Positions 1 to 7,752 of a DNA stretch of 10,248 nucleotides are shown one piece after another. Source of the stretch: Bacillota bacterium (GTDB lineage: Bacteria; Bacillota_C; Negativicutes; Sporomusales; Sporomusaceae). Location of the stretch: positions 1-10,248 of the forward strand of contig JAEZQV010000266.1 in assembly GCA_023441125.1 (NCBI GenBank), given 5' to 3'. The position numbers and the translations under genes are program-made. The notes under the pieces are model-generated. The model ran no database searches, was not told where the DNA came from, and was given only the letters and a program-made list of their open reading frames with translations. Position 1 is the stretch's first letter; every line of letters begins with the position of its first letter.

Positions 1-1
1 C

Positions 2-640
2 ACGGCGGTTGCGCCCGATACGTGCCTCACCCCCGATTCCGGCACCACCACCGCTTCGCGGCAGACGGTATTTACCGGCGAGGCCACCCGCCAGGCGGGA
101 CTTAAACTTAAGGCGGCGCTGGCGACAGCCTCGCTGGCAGCGCTGGAAGGCTGCGAATTCTACGGTGAATACTCTGGGCTCACCGACCCCATGGGCTCCG
201 ACAAACCCAATCCGGTCAGCCACGTGGCCTATGGCTACGCCAGCCAGGTGGTCATTCTCGATGAAGCCGGCAAGCTGGTTAAAGTAGTCGCCGCCCACGA
301 TGTCGGCAAAGCCATTAATCCGCTGGGCGTTGAGGGTCAGATTGAGGGTGGGGTGGTTATGAGCCTGGGCTATGCGCTGACCGAGGACTTTCCGCTTAAG
401 GCCGGCATACCGCAGGCCAAATTCGGCACGCTGGGCCTCTTCCGGGCCGGCAACATCCCGGCCATAGAAAGTATCATCGTGGAAAAGAACCAGGCTGAAC
501 TGGCCTATGGGGCCAAAGGCGTCGGCGAAATTACCTCGGTGCCTACCGCCCCCGCCGTGGCTGGCGCGTATCTGCGGTTCGACGGCACCATCCGGACCGA
601 GCTGCCGCTGCCGGCGACGCCCTACAGCCGGAAAAAATAA
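2..640 (+). CDS. xdhD: Xanthine dehydrogenase family molybdenum hydroxylase, C-terminal part (5' end outside window)
   Basis: This is the last 212 codons of a large molybdopterin-binding hydroxylase; the reading frame is open from base 2 and the start lies upstream of the window. Visible family motifs are the DSGTTTASRQ segment near residue 12, which resembles the molybdopterin-binding region, VGKAINP followed by VEGQIEGG around residues 101-116, and GAKGVGE ending at residue 176, whose Glu matches the catalytic base of xanthine oxidase-type enzymes. Such enzymes hydroxylate purines (hypoxanthine, xanthine or related heterocycles) in the cytoplasm. The neighbours ridA, ygfK and ssnA favour the XdhD / selenium-dependent xanthine dehydrogenase type found in anaerobic purine-degradation clusters. 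In that type selenium is a labile cofactor ligand, so no in-frame TGA is needed and none is seen. The family is near certain; the XdhD assignment and selenium dependence are inferred from context. The stop lies 23 nt before ridA, so the two are probably co-transcribed. Confidence 0.85.
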   Translation, partial: TAVAPDTCLTPDSGTTTASRQTVFTGEATRQAGLKLKAALATASLAALEGCEFYGEYSGLTDPMGSDKPNPVSHVAYGYASQVVILDEAGKLVKVVAAHDVGKAINPLGVEGQIEGGVVMSLGYALTEDFPLKAGIPQAKFGTLGLFRAGNIPAIESIIVEKNQAELAYGAKGVGEITSVPTAPAVAGAYLRFDGTIRTELPLPATPYSRKK

Positions 641-663
641 TCTAATTTTTTGGAGGTAGTTAC

Positions 664-1041
664 ATGAAAACCATCATTGCCACAGATAAGGCTCCGGCCG
701 CTATCGGCCCTTACTCCCAGGCGATAAAGGCCAACGGTCTGTTATTCATATCCGGGCAGTTGCCGGTAAATCCGGCGAACGGCGTCATGCCGGCGGTCAT
801 CGCCGATCAGGCCAGACAATCACTGGAAAATGTCATGGCCATTTTGGCCAGTGCGGGACTGGGCAGCCAAGCGGTTGTCAAAACAACGGTTTTTCTAAAA
901 AATATGAACGACTTTGCCGCCGTGAACGCGGTGTATGCCGAGTACTTTACTGCTGAATTCCCGGCCCGGGCCTGCGTGGAGGTCGCCCGCCTGCCCAAGG
1001 AGGCACTGGTGGAAGTGGAAGCCATCGCCGTCTGCCAATAA
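664..1041 (+). CDS. ridA: RidA family reactive enamine/imine deaminase
   Basis: A 125-residue protein of normal length for the YjgF/YER057c/UK114 (RidA) family. The N-terminal GPYSQA motif (residues 15-20) is present, as is the C-terminal block with Arg102 and Glu119, in ARACVEVARLP and VEVEAIA; these match the substrate-binding Arg and the Glu of active RidA proteins. The family forms cytoplasmic trimers that hydrolyse reactive enamines and imines such as 2-aminoacrylate to keto acids and ammonia. The start is set by GGAGGT at 652-657, 6 nt before the ATG. It sits 23 nt after the xanthine dehydrogenase gene and 25 nt before ygfK, clearly within the operon. A job in clearing 2-aminoacrylate made during purine breakdown (the YgeX diaminopropionate ammonia-lyase step) is inferred, because no ygeX is in the window. 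A dedicated cyclic-imine or purine-intermediate hydrolase is the alternative. Confidence 0.93.
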   Translation: MKTIIATDKAPAAIGPYSQAIKANGLLFISGQLPVNPANGVMPAVIADQARQSLENVMAILASAGLGSQAVVKTTVFLKNMNDFAAVNAVYAEYFTAEFPARACVEVARLPKEALVEVEAIAVCQ

Positions 1042-1052
1042 TTTTACAAATC

Positions 1053-1058
1053 GGGAGG
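1053..1058 (+). promoter_or_regulatory. Ribosome binding site of ygfK
   Basis: GGGAGG lies 8 nt before the ATG at 1067. A second in-frame ATG at 1079 has no comparable site, so 1067 is the preferred start. E. coli YgfK as I remember it also begins MGDIMRPIP, which agrees with this choice. Confidence 0.8.
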
Positions 1059-1066
1059 AATGACAA

Positions 1067-4000
1067 ATGGGAGACATAATGAGACCTATCCCTCTGCCTC
1101 AGCTTATTGCGCGGATTTTTGAAGAATATGCAGCCGATCGCTCTGTTTTTGGTTATCCTTCCTGCCATTTTTTTCATAAGAAGGGCCGGCAGACATTTTC
1201 CCTGTTCGGCGAGACCATTGAGACGGCCCTGGGCCCGGCCGCCGGGCCGCATACCCAGCTGGCCCAGAATATTGTGTCGGCTTATCTGGCCGGCGCCCGC
1301 TTTATTGAGCTGAAAACCGTGCAGGAACAGGAGCCGCCTGTGGCCAAACCCTGCATCGACGCCGACGATGAAGGCTTCAACACCGAGTGGTCCAGCGAGT
1401 TCACAGTGGAAAAAGCGTACGAGGAGTACGTCAAGGCCTGGGTGCTCCTGCACCTTGTTGAAGAAGTTTTCGGCCTCAGCCAAAGCGGCAAACGCTCGTT
1501 TATTTTTAATATGAGCGCCGGCTACAACCTGACCGGCATTCAGTCGCCGCGCATGGACGCTTATCTCAATAATATGCGCGACGCCTCGCGGCACCCGTAT
1601 TTCCGGCAATGCCTGGCAGAGGTGGCGGCGCTGGTGGCCGACGGCCGTTTTCTGCACGGCACAGGCCTGGAGGCACGGCTGCCGCAGCTTAGCGGCATCA
1701 CGGAACGCATTTCCGGCCAGATCTGCCAATCCATTACCCTGTCCACCATGCACGGCTGTCCGCCGGCCGAGATTGAAAAAATCTGCGTCTACCTGCTGAC
1801 CGATAAAAAAATTGACATGTACGTAAAGCTCAATCCCACCCTGCTGACCTACCGGGGCGTGCGTTCCATACTGGACCGCACCGGCTTTGACTATGTCGAA
1901 CTGTCAGAGGAAGCTTTTGCGCACGATCTGCAGTTCACCGACGCCGTGCCCATGCTGACCAGGCTGAAAAGACTGGCGGCCGAACAGGGCCGGTTCTTTG
2001 GCGTCAAGCTGACCAACACCCTGGGGTCGGTCAATTTTAAAGGCAAACTGCCGGGCGGCGAAATGTACATGTCGGGGCGGGCCCTGTTCCCGCTGGCCAT
2101 TACCCTGGCCGCCATACTTTCGGACGAGTTTAAGGGGGAACTGCCCATCTCCTTCTCCGGCGGGATTACCGAACACAATGTAACCGACGTATTCGCCACC
2201 GGCATTAAGCCGGTCACGCTGGCCACCGAACTCTTAAAACCAGGCGGTTACGCCCGGCTGGCAGCCGTTGCCGCCCGTCTGGAGACCGCCGGCGGCTGGG
2301 AACTTGCCAAAATTGATGTCGCCAGCCTGAAGGCCCTGGCGGAAAAGGCCCTGGGGGCCGATTACTCACAGAAGCAGTTCCGCGGTTCTGACAAACCGGC
2401 GGTTAAGCGTCCGCTGCCGCTTTTTGACTGCGCGGTGGCGCCCTGTCAGACGGCCTGTCCCATCGGTCAGGACATTCCCGAATACATCCGGCTTGTCGGC
2501 CAGAAACGGTACGTCGAGGCCCTGGCGCTCATTTATGAAAAGAACGCCCTGCCGGGCATCACCGGCGCCATCTGCGACCATGCCTGCCAGCACAACTGCA
2601 CCCGGCTGGACTATGAAGGCTGTGTGCAGATCCGGGAGGTCAAGCGCCTGGCGGGCGAGCAGGGCGGGGCGGAATACCGCCGCCGCTCCGTAGTGCCTAC
2701 CGCAAAGAGCGGCGTCAAAGTGGCCGTCATGGGCGCCGGCCCGGCCGGTCTGGCCGCCGCCTTCTTCCTGGCCCGCCAGGGGTTTAGCGTGACGGTGTAC
2801 GAAACCCGCGCCAGCGCCGGCGGCACCGTGCAGCATATTATCCCCCATTTCCGCCTCAGCCGGGAGACCATCGACAATGATGTCCAGTTTATCCGGGACC
2901 ACGGCGTCGAGTTTGTCTTCAACGTCAGCCCGGAACTTACCCCCGCCGACCTTAAGCAGCAAGGCTACCAGTATGTTATTGTGGCTGTGGGCGCCGGCGC
3001 GGAGAAACCTTTGGCCCTAACCGCCGAAACCGCTACAAAGCCGCAGATCATTCCGGCTTTACAGTTTCTGGCGCAGTTTAACCAGGCGGCAGCGGCCCTT
3101 AATTTGGGCAAACATGTGGTTACCATTGGCGGCGGCAATACCGCCATGGATGTCAGCCGCACCGCGCTGCGGGTCCCCGGCGTGGCGACCAGCTCGGTCG
3201 TGTACCGCCGTTCGCTGCAGGAAATGCCGGCCGACCGCGCCGAATACGAGTTGGCAGTCGCCGATAACGTAGCCTTTCACTTCCTGCTTAATCCCGAGAA
3301 AATTGACGCCGAGGGCCGGCTTGTCTGCCAGACCATGCGGCTGGGCGAGCCTGACGCCAGCGGCCGCCGCACCAGCCAGCCGGCCGGCGAATACCGGACG
3401 TTAGCCGCCGACACCGTCATTGTCGCCACCGGCGAGGAAATCAATACCGCGCTGCTCGCCAGACTGGGAATTACGACCCGGGGACAGCTGGCGACCAATC
3501 TGGAAAATGTGTACCTGGCCGGCGACGCCCGCCAAGGCGCGTCCTCCATTGTAAAATGCATCGCCGACGGCCGCCGGGCGGCGGACCTGATCGCCGAGCG
3601 GGAAATTCCCGGCTTGCGGCGTCAAGCCGAGACGCCGGTCAAAGCAGACGGTGAACAGGCGCAGGCCATTGCCGCCAAAAAATGCGGCCTGACCAGGGCC
3701 GCGGCTTTGGCTGCCGAAGGTCCGGGCCGGGTGGCCGCCGCCACCGGCGACCGGGAATATAGCCGCTGTCTGGAATGCAGCTATGTCTGCAACAAATGTG
3801 TGGAGGTCTGCCCGAACCGCGCCAATCTGGCCATTCGCCCGGACAAGGGTTTGGCGAATTACTACCAGATTATCCATCTCGACGCCTTCTGCAATGAATG
3901 CGGCAATTGCGCCGGTTTCTGCCCGTGGGACGGCCGGCCTTTCACCGATAAGCTGACAATATTCAGCCGCCGCGATGACTTTGACCATAGCACAAACAGC

Positions 4001-4177
4001 GGCTTTTTGCTGACCGGCGATGCCGTAACCGTGCGGCTTAACGGCGCGGTGAGCACCCATACCCTGCAAAACAGCCGGCTGGACCCGACCGGTGAAGCGG
4101 TCTTCGACCAACTGGCCGGAATATTTAATTACCTGTACAGCAACCGGCCGGCCTTATTCGGCCCGGTCGCAGAATGA
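1067..4177 (+). CDS. ygfK: YgfK: putative FMN/FAD/Fe-S oxidoreductase (annotated as selenate reductase subunit)
   Basis: This 1036-residue protein matches YgfK in length and start to end. The N-terminal ~420 residues look like an FMN-binding dihydroorotate/dihydropyrimidine dehydrogenase-type barrel: GPAAGPHTQLAQN at 56-68, then KLNPTLL, GVKLTNTLG and ISFSGGI. An Fe-S domain of GltD type follows (Cys455, 460, 464, 503, 507, 511). Two dinucleotide folds come next, GAGPAG at 556-561 and GGGNTAMD at 688-695, with a flavin-binding GD at 819-820. The C-terminus carries two [4Fe-4S] ferredoxin motifs, Cys904/908/911/915 (Cys901 nearby) and Cys942/945/948/952. It is a soluble electron-transfer reductase by these features. 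The selenate reductase name is historical; the gene is required or conserved in anaerobic purine/uric-acid degradation clusters, and I infer a reductive step on a purine-derived ring. Electrons could come from or go to the neighbouring hydroxylase. All cofactor residues expected are intact. Confidence 0.95.
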   Translation: MGDIMRPIPLPQLIARIFEEYAADRSVFGYPSCHFFHKKGRQTFSLFGETIETALGPAAGPHTQLAQNIVSAYLAGARFIELKTVQEQEPPVAKPCIDADDEGFNTEWSSEFTVEKAYEEYVKAWVLLHLVEEVFGLSQSGKRSFIFNMSAGYNLTGIQSPRMDAYLNNMRDASRHPYFRQCLAEVAALVADGRFLHGTGLEARLPQLSGITERISGQICQSITLSTMHGCPPAEIEKICVYLLTDKKIDMYVKLNPTLLTYRGVRSILDRTGFDYVELSEEAFAHDLQFTDAVPMLTRLKRLAAEQGRFFGVKLTNTLGSVNFKGKLPGGEMYMSGRALFPLAITLAAILSDEFKGELPISFSGGITEHNVTDVFATGIKPVTLATELLKPGGYARLAAVAARLETAGGWELAKIDVASLKALAEKALGADYSQKQFRGSDKPAVKRPLPLFDCAVAPCQTACPIGQDIPEYIRLVGQKRYVEALALIYEKNALPGITGAICDHACQHNCTRLDYEGCVQIREVKRLAGEQGGAEYRRRSVVPTAKSGVKVAVMGAGPAGLAAAFFLARQGFSVTVYETRASAGGTVQHIIPHFRLSRETIDNDVQFIRDHGVEFVFNVSPELTPADLKQQGYQYVIVAVGAGAEKPLALTAETATKPQIIPALQFLAQFNQAAAALNLGKHVVTIGGGNTAMDVSRTALRVPGVATSSVVYRRSLQEMPADRAEYELAVADNVAFHFLLNPEKIDAEGRLVCQTMRLGEPDASGRRTSQPAGEYRTLAADTVIVATGEEINTALLARLGITTRGQLATNLENVYLAGDARQGASSIVKCIADGRRAADLIAEREIPGLRRQAETPVKADGEQAQAIAAKKCGLTRAAALAAEGPGRVAAATGDREYSRCLECSYVCNKCVEVCPNRANLAIRPDKGLANYYQIIHLDAFCNECGNCAGFCPWDGRPFTDKLTIFSRRDDFDHSTNSGFLLTGDAVTVRLNGAVSTHTLQNSRLDPTGEAVFDQLAGIFNYLYSNRPALFGPVAE

Positions 4178-4178
4178 A

Positions 4179-4184
4179 GGGAGG
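4179..4184 (+). promoter_or_regulatory. Ribosome binding site of ssnA
   Basis: GGGAGG lies 7 nt before the ATG at 4192 and begins one base after the ygfK stop codon. An ATG at 4174 is in frame but overlaps the ygfK stop and has no such site, so 4192 is the real start. It gives 442 residues, the same length as E. coli SsnA. Confidence 0.85.
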
Positions 4185-4191
4185 AAGCATT

Positions 4192-5520
4192 ATGCTGGTA
4201 CTGAAAAACGCCACCGTGGTAGAGTTTTGTCCGGCCTCGATCCGGTCCGGCCTCGATATTGTCATTGACGGCAGCACCATTATCGCTGCCGGCGCGGGCG
4301 CCGCCGACACCGTAAAAGCCGGCCGCGAGCTTGACCTGCGGGGCAAAATTGTGACGCCGGGCATTGTCTGCAGTCACAACCACTTTTATTCCGGCCTGGC
4401 CCGGGGCATTACCGCCCATATTGCGCCCAGCCCCGACTTCGTATCGGTGCTGAAGAATTTGTGGTGGCGGCTGGATTTGGCCATTGATGAAGAAATTCTC
4501 TATTACAGCGGTCTGGTCTGCGCCCTGGAAGCCATCCGCTGCGGCACCACGACGGTCATTGACCACCACGCCTCGCCCGCCTTCATTAAGGGTTCGCTCA
4601 AAATCCTGAAAAAGGCGTTTGAGGAAGCCGGCCTGCGCGGCATTACCTGCTATGAAACCACCGACCGCAATGAGGGCCTCAGGGAAGTCGAAGCCGGTAT
4701 CGCCGAGAACGTCGCTTTCGCCAAACTCTGCGACGCCGATAAGCTGGCTACCGGCGGCAATCACCTGGTCGAGGCCATGATCGGCGGGCACGCCCCGGTT
4801 ACCATGCCTGACGCCGCCCTGGAATTGATGCGCGAGGCCGTGCGGGCAACGGGGCGGGGCATCCATGTCCATGTGGCCGAGGACCGGTACGATGTGTCTC
4901 ACAGCCACCATCTGTACGGCAAAGACGTAATTGTCCGCCTCAATGACTTTGACTTGATTGATGCTAAGGCCCTGCTGGTGCATGGCGTATACCTGTCGGA
5001 CAAGGATATCGAAATTATCAATGACCGGGACGCGTTTCTGGCCCACAACGCGCGCTCCAATATGAACAATCATGTTGGCTACAGTGCGAAACTGCCCCTG
5101 TACAAAAACCTGGTGCTGGGAACGGACGGCATGGGCAGCGACATGTGGGAAGAGTTGAAGTTTGCCTACTTCAAGCATAAAGATGCCGGCGGTCCGCTGT
5201 GGCCTGACAGTTATTTGCAATTCTTATCCAACGGCAACGAGATAGTAAAGCGGTACTTTGGCGGCGAATTCGGCCGGGTGGCTCCCGGCTGCAAAGCCGA
5301 TTTGACGGTGCTCGCTTACCAGGCGCCCACGCCGCTGGAAGCCGGCAATATCGGCGGTCATATCGCCTTTGGTATGAATTCCCGGGATGTAACCGACGTT
5401 ATCATCAACGGCAAAATCGTGCTGGAAAACCGGCAGTTTGCCTTTGATGTAACGCCGCTATACGACAACGCCCGTAAAGCTGCCCGGCGGCTATGGGACA
5501 ACATGGATAAGCTGCCGTAA
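4192..5520 (+). CDS. ssnA: SsnA: putative aminohydrolase, amidohydrolase superfamily
   Basis: A 442-residue member of the COG0402 cytosine/guanine deaminase-like amidohydrolases. Metal and catalytic residues are all visible: His62 and His64 in SHNH, His225/His227 and Glu230 in HVHVAED, His264 in LVHGVYL and Asp312 in GTDGMGSD. The HNARSNMNNHVGY segment and DHHASPA match SsnA specifically. It should be a cytoplasmic metal-dependent deaminase or ring hydrolase; its exact substrate is not established, and a purine or a ring-opened purine intermediate is inferred from its constant company with ygfK and xdhD in purine-degradation clusters. It follows ygfK by 14 nt, so translation is probably coupled. 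It is the last gene of the operon before a gap with a strong hairpin. A phenotype of reduced survival in stationary phase gave the E. coli gene its name. Nothing is truncated or missing. Confidence 0.95.
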   Translation: MLVLKNATVVEFCPASIRSGLDIVIDGSTIIAAGAGAADTVKAGRELDLRGKIVTPGIVCSHNHFYSGLARGITAHIAPSPDFVSVLKNLWWRLDLAIDEEILYYSGLVCALEAIRCGTTTVIDHHASPAFIKGSLKILKKAFEEAGLRGITCYETTDRNEGLREVEAGIAENVAFAKLCDADKLATGGNHLVEAMIGGHAPVTMPDAALELMREAVRATGRGIHVHVAEDRYDVSHSHHLYGKDVIVRLNDFDLIDAKALLVHGVYLSDKDIEIINDRDAFLAHNARSNMNNHVGYSAKLPLYKNLVLGTDGMGSDMWEELKFAYFKHKDAGGPLWPDSYLQFLSNGNEIVKRYFGGEFGRVAPGCKADLTVLAYQAPTPLEAGNIGGHIAFGMNSRDVTDVIINGKIVLENRQFAFDVTPLYDNARKAARRLWDNMDKLP

Positions 5521-5532
5521 CGGCTGTAGCCA

Positions 5533-5547
5533 GATAACTGAGTTATC
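5533..5547. promoter_or_regulatory. Perfect 15-bp palindrome downstream of ssnA, possible operator
   Basis: GATAACT-G-AGTTATC is a perfect inverted repeat with 7-bp arms around one central base. It begins 13 nt after the ssnA stop and lies 107 nt upstream of the chemoreceptor gene. Its arms are too short and AT-rich for a terminator; a protein-binding site is more likely. It resembles but does not fit the Fur-type 7-1-7 box, because the two GATAA/TTATC halves are 2 bp too far apart. The bound factor is unknown. Confidence 0.35.
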
Positions 5548-5551
5548 ATGG

Positions 5552-5587
5552 GTGGCAGTGATTGGGAATTTCCCAACTCACTGCCAC
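5552..5587 (+). terminator. Strong hairpin after the purine operon (no U-tract)
   Basis: GTGGCAGTGATTGGGAA pairs with TTCCCAACTCACTGCCAC, giving a stem of about 17 bp minus the closing pairs, with one bulged C. The 10 outermost pairs are perfect. It lies 31 nt after the ssnA stop, where a transcript end is expected. The downstream bases (TGCTATGTAAG) are not T-rich, so this is not a classical intrinsic terminator. It may instead protect the operon mRNA 3' end, act with Rho, or be an operator for the next gene. Confidence 0.45.
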
Positions 5588-5653
5588 TGCTATGTAAGTC
5601 ACATACCAGCAGCCAAATGATGCTGTTTAGACAAGCGAACGGAGGAAGCAGCG

Positions 5654-7633
5654 ATGCGTAAGCGGATAACGCTAAAGTGGCAGGCCATACTGGTGGTCTC
5701 AGGTATTTTCGCCATCTGTACTTTGGTGCTGAGCTGGCTGAATTATCGCGAGGCCCGGCAGGAAGTGATCAGTTCTCTGGAAAAAGGGGCGCAACAGACA
5801 GTAACGATTAATGCCCAGAAACTTTCTACCTGGATTCAGGCCCGGCAGGCGGAAGTGGCGGTAATGGCCAACACCGAAGCCGTGAAAAGCGGCGATATCG
5901 CCAGGGCAACCGCTTATTTGCGCCAGGAAGCAGCCCGCGCCAACGGCATGTATTTTTCCTTAGGCATTGGCGATACTACCGGCCGGCTGGTTACCCAGGA
6001 CGGCTCGGTCATCAATATTGCCGTCCAGGAAACCTTCCCCGTTATGATGCAGGGCAAACCCGCCCTTTCCAATCCCTTCCCCAGCAAACAAGACCCGGCC
6101 CAACACATTGTGACCGTCGGCATACCGGTGCTGCAGAACGGCCAGGTTACCGGCGTAGTGACAGGCACCACCCGGGTCGATACTCTTTTTCAGGAAAATA
6201 CAAGCTTTCATATCGGCCAAAGCGATAAAGTGTTTATTATTCATAAAAAAGGCACCATCTTTTACCATCCTGATAAAGAGCTGGTGCTGAAAAATCTGTT
6301 TGCAGTGAATCCGGCCTACGGCGAGCCTGTCAGGCAATTGGTGGAAGCGGGCGGCGGCGACAGAATCATTCCGGTGCAAGGCGGCAATAACATCGTTTTT
6401 GCCGCCCCAATTCCCCAAACCGAATGGTTTATGGTGCTGGATGTGCCGCTGGCCGAATACACCGGCGGGCTGAACGGGCTGCTGATAAAAATTTTCCTGG
6501 GCGCTGTCCTGGCGATTGTCATTTTAAGCCTGACCATCACCTTCGCCAGCGGCTATCTGTTCCGGCGGATTAAGTATGTCGCCGGCCGGCTGGATGAAAT
6601 TGCCGCCGGGGGCGGTGATTTGACGCAAAGAATTGCAGTTACGGCTCAGGATGAAATCGGTGAACTGGCGCAAGCCTTTAATAAAATGCTGGATAGTCAG
6701 AGCGCAACCATTGGCAGGGTGCTCAAGACTTCCCGGCAACTGGCAGCCGCTTCGCAGCAGTTGATGCTGACCTCTGAACAAACAGCGCAGGCTGCCGGTC
6801 AGGTAGCGTCGGCTATTACCCAGACAGCCCAGGGCACGGTAGCGCAGAATGCCGCTGTAGGCGTTGCCGTGAACGCCGTCGGCCAGCTTACTGCCGGGAT
6901 TGACCACACGGTCCGGACGGCGGCGGCTGTTACTGCCACCGCAGAAAAAACTACTGGTGCTGCCCAACAAGGGGAAAAACTTTTAACTTCCGTGGTCAAG
7001 CAGATGGCAAAGATTGAAAGCACAGTAACCGATACAGCCGGGATTGTGCTGACGCTGAGCGGCCGTTCGCAACAGATCGGCACCTTTGTCGGGGCTATTG
7101 GGGCCATTGCCGGCCAGACCAATTTGCTGGCGCTCAACGCGGCTATTGAGGCGGCCCGGGCGGGGGAGCAGGGACGGGGCTTTGCCGTTGTGGCTGACGA
7201 GGTACGGGCTTTAGCCGAACAATCGCGGGCGGCAGCCCGGCAGATTACCAGTCTGGTGGCCGAAATTCAGGCAGACGCGGCACTGGCCGTTCAGGCTATG
7301 CACAGCGGTACGGCTGACGTAAAGTCAGGGACCGAAGTGGTGACGGCCGCGGGGGACGCCTTTAATGAAATCATCCGGCAAATTGCCGGCTTGTCGGCAG
7401 GAATCGGGACAATTACAGCGGCGATTGACAATATGGCCGGCTGCGGCGGTCATATTGCCGCTGCCGTCAGAAATATTGACACAAACAGCCAGGCTATTTC
7501 CAGTCAGACCCAGACGGTGTCGGCGGCTACCGAGGAACAATCGGCCGCCATGGAAGAAATCGCGGCTGCCAGCCAAAAACTGGCTGATGTGGCGGCTGAA
7601 CTGCAGGGGCTGGTGGGCAGGTTCAAAATATAA
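5654..7633 (+). CDS. Methyl-accepting chemotaxis protein with periplasmic dCache sensor domain
   Basis: A 659-residue chemoreceptor of classic layout. Transmembrane helix 1 is at about residues 9-29. An extracytoplasmic double-Cache ligand domain spans about 35-270 ([14 protein letters not shown] near 97 and GTIFYHP near 200). Helix 2 is at about 276-304, and a HAMP domain follows ([22 protein letters not shown]). The long signalling coiled coil has the conserved hairpin tip [20 protein letters not shown] from about 480. It ends in VGRFKI with no CheR-docking pentapeptide. GGAGGA at 5641-5646, 7 nt before the ATG, sets the start. It should sit in the inner membrane and control CheA through CheW. 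The ligand cannot be read from sequence. Its position between purine-degradation genes makes a purine or a purine-derived acid a reasonable guess, since some dCache receptors are known purine sensors. It is a separate transcription unit from ssnA or a read-through product across a 133-nt gap. Confidence 0.95.
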   Translation: MRKRITLKWQAILVVSGIFAICTLVLSWLNYREARQEVISSLEKGAQQTVTINAQKLSTWIQARQAEVAVMANTEAVKSGDIARATAYLRQEAARANGMYFSLGIGDTTGRLVTQDGSVINIAVQETFPVMMQGKPALSNPFPSKQDPAQHIVTVGIPVLQNGQVTGVVTGTTRVDTLFQENTSFHIGQSDKVFIIHKKGTIFYHPDKELVLKNLFAVNPAYGEPVRQLVEAGGGDRIIPVQGGNNIVFAAPIPQTEWFMVLDVPLAEYTGGLNGLLIKIFLGAVLAIVILSLTITFASGYLFRRIKYVAGRLDEIAAGGGDLTQRIAVTAQDEIGELAQAFNKMLDSQSATIGRVLKTSRQLAAASQQLMLTSEQTAQAAGQVASAITQTAQGTVAQNAAVGVAVNAVGQLTAGIDHTVRTAAAVTATAEKTTGAAQQGEKLLTSVVKQMAKIESTVTDTAGIVLTLSGRSQQIGTFVGAIGAIAGQTNLLALNAAIEAARAGEQGRGFAVVADEVRALAEQSRAAARQITSLVAEIQADAALAVQAMHSGTADVKSGTEVVTAAGDAFNEIIRQIAGLSAGIGTITAAIDNMAGCGGHIAAAVRNIDTNSQAISSQTQTVSAATEEQSAAMEEIAAASQKLADVAAELQGLVGRFKI

Positions 7634-7650
7634 ACTCCTGCCGGCGCCAG

Positions 7651-7672
7651 TGGCAAAAGTAAGCTTTTACCA
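7651..7672. promoter_or_regulatory. Imperfect hairpin between chemoreceptor and porin
   Basis: TGGCAAAAG-TAAG-CTTTTACCA forms a 9-bp stem with one C/A mismatch and a 4-nt loop, 17 nt after the chemoreceptor stop. The bases after it are not a T-run, so it is a weak terminator candidate at best. It could equally be a regulator dyad upstream of the porin promoter. Confidence 0.25.
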
Positions 7673-7676
7673 GTGT

Positions 7677-7705
7677 TCGACAAATTCGTTTGCTTTTTGT
7701 GCAAT
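7677..7705 (+). promoter_or_regulatory. Candidate sigma-A promoter of the porin gene
   Basis: TCGACA at 7677-7682 (5 of 6 to the -35 consensus) and TGCAAT at 7700-7705 (4 of 6 to the -10 consensus) are spaced by 17 nt. This would place a start near 7712 and leave a leader of about 40 nt. The -10 element falls inside the left inverted repeat at 7694-7713. The call rests only on consensus matching. Confidence 0.3.
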
Positions 7706-7713
7706 GCTAATGA
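7694..7713 (+). repeat. Left copy of the inverted repeat flanking the porin gene
   Basis: The sequence TTTTTGTGCAATGCTAATGA recurs as its reverse complement at 9200-9219 with a single G/A difference (19 of 20). The last base is 39 nt before the porin ATG. A further block, ACATTTAAT at 7730-7738, also recurs inverted at 9192-9200, with about 16 nt more spacing here than in the right copy. No other copy is seen in the window. Confidence 0.8.
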
Positions 7714-7739
7714 TGAAAACCCAGAATCTACATTTAATA

Positions 7740-7744
7740 GGGGG
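7740..7744 (+). promoter_or_regulatory. Ribosome binding site of the porin gene
   Basis: A GGGGG run preceded by A lies 8 nt before the ATG at 7753. The in-frame TTG at 7747 is only 2 nt from it and cannot be the start. The chosen ATG also places the Lys-Lys pair right at the start of the signal peptide. Confidence 0.7.
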
Positions 7745-7752
7745 ATTTGCCG

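Noticed and set aside
4230..4257. 12-base direct repeat TCCGGCCTCGAT at 4230 and 4246 near the start of ssnA
   Set aside because: The encoded N-terminus keeps the normal SsnA length and spacing, so it is not an insertion; the repeat is probably chance in GC-rich coding sequence.
4129..5220. 363-codon open frame on the minus strand over ssnA, and similar long antisense frames at 947-1753, 2366-2962 and 3401-4111
   Set aside because: They lie opposite well-supported genes of high GC content, have no ribosome binding sites or recognisable motifs, and are explained by codon bias of the sense genes.
5533..5547. Fur box in the palindrome downstream of ssnA
   Set aside because: The GATAA/TTATC halves are separated by 5 nt instead of the 3 of the Fur 7-1-7 pattern.
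7651..7672. Possible sigma-54 promoter (TGGCA near 7651, and TGGCAGTGATTGGGAA near 5553)
   Set aside because: The GG and GC dinucleotides are not 10 nt apart at 7651, and no GC stands at the -12 position at 5553.
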